Below are positions 1-6,714 of a DNA stretch of 13,629 bases, in pieces. A program made the position numbers and the translations under genes. Numbering within the stretch: the first letter of the stretch is position 1; each line of letters opens with the position of its first letter. This DNA is from DATKQI01 sp035532755 (GTDB lineage: Bacteria; Pseudomonadota; Alphaproteobacteria; Acetobacterales; Acetobacteraceae): assembly GCA_035532755.1 (NCBI GenBank), contig DATKQI010000299.1, positions 1 through 13,629 of the forward strand, given 5' to 3'. The notes under the pieces were generated by a model. It worked only from the letters and a program-made list of their open reading frames with translations. It was not told where the DNA came from and did not search any database.

Positions 1-725
1 CGCGGCCGGGTGCGCGCGCGGCAGCCAGCCGTGCAGCGGCACCAGCCCCGCCTTCGACCCCGCGCCGAGCAGCACGAGAACCAGTACCGCAACAGCGCGC
101 CAGCCCTCCACCGGGGCCGCGCGCAAGGCGGCGAAGGACAGCGCGGGCACCCCGGACGGTCCCGCATGGGCGAGCAGGAACATCGCCCCGATCAGGCAGA
201 TGCCGCTGAAGGCCGCGAACCCCAGATACTGCCGCGCCGCCTCCCGGTTCGCATCCTCCCGGTCCTCGGCCAGCACCAGCAGCCAGGAGGCGACCGACAT
301 CGCCTCGAACCCCAGCAGCAGGGTGAAGGCGTCTCCGGCCAGCAGGGTCAGCGCCATGGCGGCGATGAACAGCGGGAACGGCACCAGGGTGCGTGGCGCA
401 GCCGGCCGGCTGATGGCGAAGACGGAGGCCGCGGTGGCGGCGATGCACAGGATCAGCAGGAAGAACCAGGACAGCGCATCCGGCGCCAGGGTCAGCGCCA
501 GCCCCGGCACGCCGAGCGGCAATGCCGCCGGCGCGAAGGGCATTCCCAGCAGCCCGGCCAGTGCCCATGCGATGCCGACCGCCGATACCACCGCAGTCCC
601 GCCATGAACCAGCCGCGCGGGCGCACGCAGGCCGGCCAGGCCGAGCGCGACCAGGGCGAGCGGGAACAGCGCGATCAGAACGGCAGCGCCGCCGCCGGCG
701 CGCCTGGCAGGGGGCAGGTGCTCAT
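1..725 (-). CDS. hyfB: Hydrogenase-4 component B-like proton-translocating membrane subunit (partial, 5' end; start unresolved)
   Basis: Seen: reading the minus strand leftward from about position 678 gives one continuous hydrophobic frame to the window edge. It contains the motifs GFEAMSVASWLLVLAED, AARQYLGF and GSKAGLVPLHGWLPRAHP. Family knowledge: these are hallmarks of the HyfB/HycC/NuoL-type antiporter-like subunits (proton_antipo_M family) of membrane-bound hydrogenases and related complexes. The Glu of GFEAMS and the Lys of GSKAG match conserved charged residues of the proton path. The start is odd. The only nearby ATG (725-723) is in another frame and meets TGA at 677-675. The HyfB frame is open back to the murA stop but has no ATG, GTG or TTG before GTG at 591, which would delete the first membrane helix. 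One extra base between about 680 and 720 would join ATG 725 to the frame. About 225 residues are visible and the rest lies outside. Family call is firm; the exact complex (hydrogenase-4, formate hydrogenlyase-like or CO-linked) is not. Confidence 0.84.
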
Positions 726-748
726 CGGCGCAGCCTAGCAGCCCGGCA

Positions 749-770
749 GGGCGCGCCGGAAGGCGCGACC
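749..770 (-). terminator. Strong GC hairpin between murA and hyfB
   Basis: Seen: positions 749-757 and 762-770 form a nine-position stem with eight Watson-Crick pairs, one mismatch and a four-base loop (TTCC in the minus sense). It starts 4 nt after the murA stop codon. No T-run follows in the minus-strand direction, so it is not a classical intrinsic terminator. It could be a weak or Rho-assisted terminator, or an intercistronic processing or stability hairpin that lowers hyfB expression relative to murA. Confidence 0.45.
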
Positions 771-774
771 GCGC

Positions 775-2037
775 TTATCCCTCCACGCGCTCGATGCTCG
801 CCCCGCACGCCGCGAGCTTCTGCTCCACCGCCTCGTAGCCGCGGTCGAGGTGATAGACGCGGCTGACCAGCGTCTCGCCCTTCGCCGCGAGCCCGGCCAG
901 CACCAGCGAGACGGAGGCGCGCAGATCCGTCGCCATCACCGGCGCGCCGGACAGGCCGGGCACGCCGCGCACGATCGCCGAGGCGCCATGGACGTTGATG
1001 CGCGCGCCCATCCGGTTGAGTTCCGGCACGTGCATGAAGCGGTTCTCGAAGATCGTCTCGGTCACCATCGCGGCACCTTCGGCCACCGACATCAGCGCCA
1101 TGAACTGCGCCTGCATGTCGGTCGGGAAGCCGGGATAGGGCTCGGTCATCACATCCGCGCCGTGCAACCCGTTCGCACGGCGCACGCGCACGCCGCCCTC
1201 GGCCTCGCTCACCTCGATCCCGGCGTCGCTCATGATGCGCGCGACCGCGCCCAGATGCTCCAGCCGGGCGTGGCGCAGCACCACCTCCCCGCCGGTGATG
1301 GCGGCCGCGCAGGCATAGGTGCCCGTCTCGATCCGGTCGGGGATGATCGAATGGTTCGCGCCATGCAGGCGCGCGACGCCCTCGATCACCAGCTTGTCGC
1401 TGCCGATGCCGCTGATGCGCGCGCCCATCGCGTTCAGGCAGGCGGCCAGATCGCCGATCTCCGGCTCGCGCGCGGCGTTGGCGAGCGTGGTCTGCCCGTC
1501 GGCGAGGCTTGCCGCCATCAGCAGGTTCTCGGTCGCGCCGACCGAGGCGAACGGGAACACGATGGTCGCGCCGCGCAGCCGGCCGGAGACCCGCGCGCCG
1601 ATATAGCCGCCGTCGAGGCTGATCACCGCGCCCATCTGCTCCAGCCCCTTCAGGTGCAGATCGACCGGACGGGTGCCGATCGCGCAGCCGCCGGGCAGGG
1701 AGACCCGCGCCTCTCCGGTGCGGGCGAGCAGCGGGCCGAGCACCAGGACCGAGGCGCGCATCTTGCGCACGATGTCGTACGGCGCCTCGGTATTCGTGAT
1801 CGCCCCGCCGAGGGAGAGGGTGCGCCCGTCATTGTCCAGCCGGTCCACCGCGATGCCGTGCTGGGCGAGCAGGGCCGTCATCGTCTCGATATCGGCGAGG
1901 CGCGGCACGTTCGACAGCACCAGCCGCTCGTCGGTCAGCAGCCCGGCGCTCAGCAGCGGCAGGGCGGCATTCTTCGCTCCGCCGATCGGGATTTCGCCGG
2001 ACAGCGGCTGGCCGCCACGGATCAGGATACGGTCCAC
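775..2037 (-). CDS. murA: UDP-N-acetylglucosamine 1-carboxyvinyltransferase (canonical Cys-type MurA)
   Basis: Catalyses transfer of enolpyruvate from phosphoenolpyruvate to UDP-GlcNAc, the first committed step of peptidoglycan synthesis, in the cytoplasm. Seen: 420 residues, against 419 in E. coli MurA. The active-site Lys is at 22 in GAKNAALPLL. Arg is in RKMRAS at 91-96. The catalytic loop LPGGCAIGTRPVDLHL carries Cys118 (E. coli Cys115) and Arg123 (E. coli Arg120). Also present are NAAREPEIGD, PDRIETGTY, PGFPTDMQAQF, ENRFMHVPEL and the C-terminal ATDLRASVSLVLAG. I chose the GTG start at 2037. It gives the family-standard N-terminus VDRILIRGG and has AAGGA at 2051-2047 with 9 nt spacing. 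The ATG at 2042 is out of frame and stops after six codons. Only 4 nt separate it from the dcd stop, so the two are probably cotranscribed and coupled. The Cys predicts sensitivity to fosfomycin. A second, Asp-type MurA begins at 13140. Confidence 0.97.
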   Translation of the reverse strand: MDRILIRGGQPLSGEIPIGGAKNAALPLLSAGLLTDERLVLSNVPRLADIETMTALLAQHGIAVDRLDNDGRTLSLGGAITNTEAPYDIVRKMRASVLVLGPLLARTGEARVSLPGGCAIGTRPVDLHLKGLEQMGAVISLDGGYIGARVSGRLRGATIVFPFASVGATENLLMAASLADGQTTLANAAREPEIGDLAACLNAMGARISGIGSDKLVIEGVARLHGANHSIIPDRIETGTYACAAAITGGEVVLRHARLEHLGAVARIMSDAGIEVSEAEGGVRVRRANGLHGADVMTEPYPGFPTDMQAQFMALMSVAEGAAMVTETIFENRFMHVPELNRMGARINVHGASAIVRGVPGLSGAPVMATDLRASVSLVLAGLAAKGETLVSRVYHLDRGYEAVEQKLAACGASIERVEG

Positions 2038-2041
2038 TTCA

Positions 2042-2596
2042 TTACATCCTTGGCAGTGCGACGCCGGTCTGGCGCATGTATTTGCCGGCCTTGTCGGCAT
2101 AGCTCGTCTCGCAGGGGGCCGCACCCTGGAGAAACAGGAACTGGCAGATGCCCTCGCCGGCGTAGATCTTCGCCGGCAGGGGCGTGGTGTTGCTGATCTC
2201 GATCGTGACCTGCCCCTCCCACTCCGGTTCCAGCGGCGTGACGTTCACGATGATGCCGCACCGGGCATAGGTGGATTTGCCGAGGCAGATCACCAGTATG
2301 TCGCGCGGAATGCGGAAATATTCGATGGTGCGGGCGAGCGCGAAGCTGTTGGGCGGGATGATGCACACCGGCTGGCGCCGATCGACGAAGCTCGCCGGGC
2401 TGAACGCCTTCGGATCGACGACCGCCGAATCGACATTGGTGAACACCTTGAACTCGTCCGCCACCCGCGCGTCGTAGCCGTAGCTGGACAGGCCGTAGCT
2501 GATCACGCCGTCCCGCTTCTGGGTCTCCACGAACGGCTCGATCATGCCCTGCTCGGTCGCCATGCGGCGGATCCAGTGGTCGGGCATGACGGACAT
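2042..2596 (-). CDS. dcd: dCTP deaminase
   Basis: Deaminates dCTP to dUTP, feeding dUTPase and thymidylate synthesis; a soluble trimeric enzyme of the dUTPase-like fold. Seen: 184 residues from ATG 2596, close to the 193 of E. coli Dcd. Hallmarks are DGVISYGLSSYGYDAR (29-44), VDPKAF, IIPPNSFALART, GKSTYARCGI and EGQVTIEISN. Ser108, Arg112 and Glu133 match the catalytic Ser111, Arg115 and Glu138 of E. coli. The C-terminal KYMRQTG segment that closes over the nucleotide is intact. Start MSVMPDHWIRRMA is the usual alphaproteobacterial N-terminus; a second ATG three codons in (2587) is possible. GGAG lies about 10 nt upstream. The next gene, murA, begins 4 nt after the stop. No deaminase/dUTPase fusion signs. 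Confidence 0.96.
   Translation of the reverse strand: MSVMPDHWIRRMATEQGMIEPFVETQKRDGVISYGLSSYGYDARVADEFKVFTNVDSAVVDPKAFSPASFVDRRQPVCIIPPNSFALARTIEYFRIPRDILVICLGKSTYARCGIIVNVTPLEPEWEGQVTIEISNTTPLPAKIYAGEGICQFLFLQGAAPCETSYADKAGKYMRQTGVALPRM
2047..2051 (-). promoter_or_regulatory. Ribosome binding site that fixes the murA GTG start
   Basis: AAGGA in the minus sense lies inside the last codons of dcd and 9 nt before the GTG at 2037. It supports GTG 2037 over upstream in-frame codons that would run back through dcd. Confidence 0.6.
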
Positions 2597-2638
2597 GGGC
2601 GGGCAACTCCGGCGTGGTCGGGATCGGGGCGCTGCATC

Positions 2639-2667
2639 GTCTAACGCAGCCCTGGGCGCCGGGGCAA
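2639..2667 (-). promoter_or_regulatory. Possible promoter of dcd-murA
   Basis: In the 103-nt gap between the small gene at 2700-2876 and dcd, the minus strand reads TTGCCC (2667-2662), 17 nt, then TTAGAC (2644-2639). Spacing suits a sigma-70-type promoter and it sits about 43 nt before the dcd ATG. The -10 match is weak, so this is only a candidate. Confidence 0.28.
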
Positions 2668-2699
2668 TCGCCGCGCGTCGCAGGGGTGCCGTGCCGGGA

Positions 2700-2876
2700 T
2701 CAGCCGGCGGGGCGCGGGCCGGGCGGTGGCGCTTTCCCGCCCTCCTCCTTCTCGCGCGATTGGGCCTTGCGCTTGCGCAGGTTGTCCCGCAGGGCGGCCG
2801 CCAGCCGCGCATCCCGCTCGGCCTGCGCCAGCCGCGCGCGCTCGGTCAGCTTCGGGCGGTCGGGGGTCTTGGACAT
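2700..2876 (-). CDS. Small basic protein of unknown function, 58 aa
   Basis: Seen: ATG 2876 to TGA 2702-2700, 58 residues. It begins MSKTPDRPKLTERARLAQAE, continues with an Arg/Lys/Ala-rich, probably helical stretch (LRDNLRKRKAQSREK, about 31-45), and ends in a Pro/Gly-rich tail. There is no membrane segment, signal peptide or known domain. Similar short proteins with an NLRRRKAQ-type core occur in alphaproteobacteria as hypothetical proteins (family memory, not checked). The charge suggests nucleic-acid or ribosome contact, but no function can be assigned. It points the same way as dcd, 103 nt upstream. The frame stays open far upstream only because the DNA is GC-rich; this ATG is preferred because it excludes the tRNA gene. 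No clear ribosome binding site is seen. Confidence 0.6.
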   Translation of the reverse strand: MSKTPDRPKLTERARLAQAERDARLAAALRDNLRKRKAQSREKEEGGKAPPPGPRPAG

Positions 2877-2920
2877 GGCCGCACTGGGCTGGTTGCGGGC
2901 CGCGAAGTCAAGCGCCCCGC

Positions 2921-2950
2921 TTGCACCCCGCCCGGTGCCGAGGCTATATG
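2921..2950 (+). promoter_or_regulatory. Probable tRNA-Thr promoter
   Basis: TTGCAC at 2921-2926 and TATATG at 2945-2950 with 18 nt between them. The -10 box ends 13 nt before the first base of the mature tRNA, as expected for a tRNA gene with a short leader. The two boxes are the most AT-rich points in an otherwise GC-rich gap. Confidence 0.5.
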
Positions 2951-2963
2951 CGCCGCGCCCGGC

Positions 2964-3016
<53 letters not shown>

Positions 3017-3038
<22 letters not shown>

Positions 3039-3661
3039 GCGGCTTCCCGGCCAGCGATCCGCACGGTGCCCACGCCCACGGCGGTGCCGAGAAAGCCGCC
3101 GGCGATGATGTCGCCCAGGAAGTGATAATCCATCCCGAGCAGCCCGACCGCCACCGCCACCGCCAGCCCCGCCCATAGCGGCCGCCATCGCGGCATCATC
3201 AGCCACAGCACCGCCATCACCGAGGTGATGGCCGTGGTATGCCCGGACGGGAACGACGCCCAGCCGGCGCCGCCGTGGAAGAAGTGAAAGCCGTACGCGC
3301 CGGTGCCGATGAACGAGGGGTTGTTGTGCACCCAGGTCTCCGGCCAGGTTCGGCCGAAGACGAATTTCAGCTCGTTCTTCACGGCGATGCCGACGATGTA
3401 GCTGAGCGCGGCCAGCAGCAGGATGCGCCCCGTGCCCGCCAGCCGGCCGCGCCCGATCGCCACCAGGCCGCATGCCACCACAAGCAGCACGCTCACCGGA
3501 TCGAAGCGCGCGGGGATCATCGTGAGGTCGAGAAACACCGGGCCGCCGCCGATCGCATCGTGCGAGAAACGGGCGATCGGCCGGTCGAGGAACGCGACCG
3601 ACAGCCCCACCAGCACCGCGCAGGCGAGCGCCGACCAAAGCCACGGCCGCAGCGCGCGCAT
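3017..3661 (-). CDS. PAP2-family membrane phosphatase
   Basis: Integral membrane acid phosphatase of the PAP2 superfamily, which dephosphorylates lipid phosphates or diphosphates such as phosphatidate, phosphatidylglycerophosphate, undecaprenyl diphosphate or lipid A. Seen: 214 residues with about five to six hydrophobic segments. The phosphatase signature is complete: KFVFGRTWP (Lys99, Arg104), FPSGHTT (Ser139, Gly140, His141) and YHFLGDIIAGG (His180, Asp184). The long loop between the first two blocks (ETWVHNNPSFIG...GFHFFHGG) is typical of an alphaproteobacterial subgroup. The ATG (3661-3659) overlaps the upstream hydrolase stop by one base (TGATG), so translation is probably coupled. Odd: the last 22 nt, including the TGA at 3019-3017, are the complement of the tRNA-Thr T arm, acceptor and CCA, so its last codons are tRNA-derived. 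Substrate is not determinable; the context of uppP points to a polyprenyl or other envelope lipid. Confidence 0.9.
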
Positions 3662-4506
3662 CACTGGGCGGCCGGCGGCGGCGCGGTGGGGGGCACGGTG
3701 AGGGAGGGCGGCACGGCAGAGGGGGGCGGCAGCAGCCGATTGCGGTCGCCCATCAGCCGGGCGACCGTGGGCTCGATCGCGGCGGCGATGCGGGCCTGCA
3801 CCTGGGCGGTGGGATGCAGCGGCGGTTGCGGCGGGTGCAGGCGCGGGTCGACGAAGCGGTTCGGATCGACGCGGCCATCCTTCATCAGCAGATATCCCAC
3901 GTCCATGTAGGTCACGAACGGGCTGTCGGCATAGATCCGCGCCAGTGCGGCGTTGATGAGCCGGGTGTTCCGGCTCACCCAGGCCGAGCGGATGCTGGGC
4001 AGGATGCCCAGCAGCAGGACATCCGTTCGCGGCAGGCGGCGGTGCAGATTGTTCACCACCGCCTCGATCCCCGGAATGGTCTGCCCCGCCCCCCAGCGCG
4101 GCAGGCCGAGATTGTTCGCACCGATCAGCAGGATCACGAGCTTCGGATCGATGCCCGCCACCTCCCCATGGTCCAGCCGCCAGATCACGCTCGCCGTGTC
4201 GTCGCCGATGAAGCCCAGGTTCACCGCGTGGCGGCCGCTGTAGAAATGCCTCCAGGCCGGCGCGAAATCGAGCCAGGGTGGCGGGCCATGCCGTTCCCAG
4301 TCCTGGGTGATCGAATCGCCCAGCCACACCAGATCGACATGCCCCTGGCGGATGCGGGCGAGCGTGGCCTCGAACCGATGCCGCCACCAGGGCAGGTCCA
4401 TCCGCCCGATCGGGGCGGTGGCGAGGTTCACCCCGGCCCGCGCCGGCACGGCCGGCAGCAGCAGGCAGATCAGCACCAGCAGGCAGGACCGGGTCGGCGT
4501 GCGCAT
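3661..4506 (-). CDS. Exported SGNH/GDSL-family hydrolase
   Basis: Esterase/lipase-fold enzyme of the SGNH superfamily, resembling the platelet-activating-factor acetylhydrolase (beta/gamma) subgroup. Seen: 281 residues from ATG 4506. An N-terminal signal peptide (MRTPTR, then a Leu-rich core, cleavage probably after PARA at about 24) sends it to the periplasm. Block I is WLGDSITQDW with nucleophile Ser65. Block II is NLGFIGDDTASVIWRL. Block III is LLIGANNLG with Asn131. A histidine lies in LHPTAQ (His231). The usual DxxH of block V is not in register: the residue three before His231 is Pro, and the nearest Asp is in DPRLH (Asp220, His224). The tail (260-281) is Pro-rich and low complexity. 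ATG 4506 is chosen over ATG 4545 because it gives a clean signal peptide and has AGGGGG 8 nt upstream (4520-4515). It lies 39 nt after the MFS stop and is fused by TGATG to the PAP2 gene. Substrate unknown; an envelope ester or acyl group is plausible. Confidence 0.87.
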   Translation of the reverse strand: MRTPTRSCLLVLICLLLPAVPARAGVNLATAPIGRMDLPWWRHRFEATLARIRQGHVDLVWLGDSITQDWERHGPPPWLDFAPAWRHFYSGRHAVNLGFIGDDTASVIWRLDHGEVAGIDPKLVILLIGANNLGLPRWGAGQTIPGIEAVVNNLHRRLPRTDVLLLGILPSIRSAWVSRNTRLINAALARIYADSPFVTYMDVGYLLMKDGRVDPNRFVDPRLHPPQPPLHPTAQVQARIAAAIEPTVARLMGDRNRLLPPPSAVPPSLTVPPTAPPPAAQ

Positions 4507-4545
4507 CGTCTTTGCCCCCTGGAGCAGCCCGAGACCGTTCCGCAC

Positions 4546-5763
4546 TCAGCCCGGATCGGGCCGGCGGCCGGCGAACAGGCGCGGATAAAGCACAAGATAG
4601 CCGCCCTGGAACAGCGCGGCGATGAGGAACGGCGTGGTCAGCGCCCCGGCGGCGAAGAACAGGCCGGCCAGCGCCGGGCCGAGCGCGCGGGGCAGCTGGA
4701 TCGACAGCGCGTTCACGCTGGCGGCGAGCCCGCGCCGATGGCCGCGCACCAGCCCCATCGCCAGCGCCTGGCGGGAGCCGGCGGTGCCGCGGTTGAGCGC
4801 GCTGCGCAGGCCGTACAGAACCGCCGCCACAGCGAAATTCGGCGCGAACGGCAGCGCGAGCAGCATCGCAAGCCCGGCCCCGCGCATCCAGATGACGATC
4901 CGCACGGTGCCGAACCGCGCTCCCAGCGCCCCCGCCCCCAGCGACGACAGCGCTGTGAGCCCGAGCGAGACGCCCATCACCGGCCCGATCAAGGCCGGGC
5001 CGACGCCGAAGCGCCGCGCGAACCAGTATGAGATCAGCGGCCCGACCAGCCCGATGCCCATGCCGTTCAGCGCGTTCAGCCCGGCGAGCCGCAGCAGGCT
5101 GCCGCGCTCGGCGCGCGCGGTGGCGGCCTCGGCCGGATGGTCCGGTTCCGTGGCGGCACGCGGCAGGTCGCGCACGCGCAGCAGCAGCGCCAGACAGATG
5201 ATCGCCGATGCCATGGCGAGACCGAACAGCGGCCGGTAATCCACCGCCGCCGGGTGCAGCCCGCCCCATAATGCCGGCAGCCCGGCCAGGATCGCACCGG
5301 CCCCCATGCCGGAATTGCCCACCGCCGCATTCAGCGACATGGTCTGCCCCAGCGTTTCGCGCGGCACGAGGCCGGCCAGCCAGGATTGCTCCACCGGCCC
5401 GAACGGCCCGGCCGCCCCGTTCACGCCGCGCCCGAAGCCGCCCAGGGCGGCGGCGGCCACCAGCGGCCAGCGCGCGGGCGTGACCAGCGCGACCAGCGCG
5501 GCCAGGATCATCAGGCATTCGTAGCCCAGCAGGAAGGACCGGCGCCCCACCCGGTCGCTCAGCGGGCCCAGCCAGGCGGTGAGCGCGGCGGTGACCAGGA
5601 AACCGCCGCCCAGCACCGCGCCGAGGAACGTGGCGGACCAGCCCAGCGCCTTCGCATACAGCGCGAAATCCACCACCAGCGCGCCCTGGGCGATGCTGCG
5701 CAGGCCGCGCATGGCGATCAGCCGCCGCCCGTCCGCAGGAATGTCGCGGAACGGGCTGGCCAT
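4546..5763 (-). CDS. Major facilitator superfamily transporter
   Basis: Secondary transporter of the inner membrane. Seen: 405 residues with about twelve hydrophobic segments and a central hydrophilic loop (about 200-222, Ala/Glu/Arg-rich) between two six-helix halves. The loop between helices 2 and 3 carries the MFS motif-A-like GPLSDRVGRRSF (about 66-77). A second-half equivalent is much weaker (GALGARFG). There is no ATPase or binding-protein partner. It begins 5 nt after the uppP stop (TGACCCTCATG) and is followed after 39 nt by the exported SGNH hydrolase, so it is part of a four-gene unit. Substrate cannot be read from the sequence. The company of uppP and PAP2 makes a lipid, drug or envelope-precursor role conceivable, but this is inference only. 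Confidence 0.85.
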   Translation of the reverse strand: MASPFRDIPADGRRLIAMRGLRSIAQGALVVDFALYAKALGWSATFLGAVLGGGFLVTAALTAWLGPLSDRVGRRSFLLGYECLMILAALVALVTPARWPLVAAAALGGFGRGVNGAAGPFGPVEQSWLAGLVPRETLGQTMSLNAAVGNSGMGAGAILAGLPALWGGLHPAAVDYRPLFGLAMASAIICLALLLRVRDLPRAATEPDHPAEAATARAERGSLLRLAGLNALNGMGIGLVGPLISYWFARRFGVGPALIGPVMGVSLGLTALSSLGAGALGARFGTVRIVIWMRGAGLAMLLALPFAPNFAVAAVLYGLRSALNRGTAGSRQALAMGLVRGHRRGLAASVNALSIQLPRALGPALAGLFFAAGALTTPFLIAALFQGGYLVLYPRLFAGRRPDPG

Positions 5764-5768
5764 GAGGG

Positions 5769-6608
5769 TCAGAATCCCACGGCCAGCAGCGCGAGGCTGC
5801 CCAGCCCCGCCACCACGCAGTACCAGGCGAAGGGGTTGAGCGCCCAGCGATCATGGTCGCGGAACCAGCGCATCAGGAACGCCGTGCTGGCGAAGGCCGT
5901 CACCCCCGCCACCACCGCCGCCATCGCGGCGATGCCGAAGGCGCCGGCGGCGAACGCGCCGTGATGCAGCAGCTTCGGCACCTCCAGCACCGCGGCCCCG
6001 GCGATCACCGGGGTTGCGATCAGGAAAGAGAAATGCGCCGCGTCCTCATGGTCGATCCCGCGCGCGAGGCCGCCCACCATGGTCGCGCCCGACCGCGAGA
6101 TGCCGGGGATCAGCGCCGCGCACTGCCAGATGCCGATGACCAGCGCATCGCGCAGGGTGAGCGCGGACAGCGGCCGGTTGCCGGCGGCGCGCAGCCGCTC
6201 CCCGGCCAGCAGCAGCGCCGCGTTCACGACCAAAAACACCGCGGCGACCAGCGGCGCGCCGAACAGGTGGCGGAAGAATTTCTCCAAAGTGAAACCGACG
6301 ATGACCGCCGGGATGGTGGCCACCACGATCAGCAGGAACACGCGCCGGCCCTCCGCCCGCTCATGCGCCGGGGCCAGGCCCAGCACGCCGCGGGCGATGG
6401 CGATCCAGTCGCGCCAGAAATAGGCCAGCAGCGCGGCGGCGGTGCCGACATGCAGCATCACCAGGAACGGCAGGAAAACGGCGCCCGCCCGGTCGAAATG
6501 CCAATGCAGCAGCGCCGGCAGCACGACGGCGTGGCCGAGGCTGCTGACCGGAAACAGTTCGGTCGCGCCCTGGAGCACGGCGAGGACGAGGGCCTGGATC
6601 GTGCTCAT
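5769..6608 (-). CDS. uppP: Undecaprenyl-diphosphatase (BacA/UppP type)
   Basis: Hydrolyses undecaprenyl diphosphate to the monophosphate, recycling the lipid carrier for peptidoglycan and surface polysaccharide synthesis. Overproduction of this family gives bacitracin resistance. Seen: 279 residues, family-typical length, about eight hydrophobic segments. Motif 1 is GATELFPVSSLGH, with Glu17, Ser22/Ser23 and His26 in the places of the catalytic E-S-H set. Motif 2 is PGISRSGATM with Arg172. The usual TEFLPVSSTGH is slightly altered (Leu-Phe, and Leu for Thr), which I take to be a lineage variant and not a loss. ATG 6608 has a GAGG about 11 nt upstream. It heads the run uppP-MFS-SGNH-PAP2 and is divergent from rsmB across a 106-nt gap. 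Confidence 0.95.
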   Translation of the reverse strand: MSTIQALVLAVLQGATELFPVSSLGHAVVLPALLHWHFDRAGAVFLPFLVMLHVGTAAALLAYFWRDWIAIARGVLGLAPAHERAEGRRVFLLIVVATIPAVIVGFTLEKFFRHLFGAPLVAAVFLVVNAALLLAGERLRAAGNRPLSALTLRDALVIGIWQCAALIPGISRSGATMVGGLARGIDHEDAAHFSFLIATPVIAGAAVLEVPKLLHHGAFAAGAFGIAAMAAVVAGVTAFASTAFLMRWFRDHDRWALNPFAWYCVVAGLGSLALLAVGF

Positions 6609-6714
6609 TCAGGTCGGAGCCTCATCGGGCGAGTCCCTTCGATGCAATGATCTCCGATGGGTGACGCAAAGCGGCGCGCTTGGCAACGGCACCCCGCTGC
6701 GCGATGAAGCGCCG

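Noticed and set aside
10..738. Plus-strand open frame at the left edge.
   Set aside because: Gln/Arg/Gly-rich low-complexity translation; the opposite strand encodes a clear HyfB-type membrane protein.
2038..2042. ATG at 2042-2040 overlapping the dcd stop (TAATG) as the murA start.
   Set aside because: It is in the wrong frame and meets a stop after six codons; GTG 2037 is in frame and has a good ribosome binding site.
850..2196. Long plus-strand open frame opposite murA.
   Set aside because: His/Arg/Gln-rich translation with no motif, antisense to a full-length MurA with intact catalytic residues.
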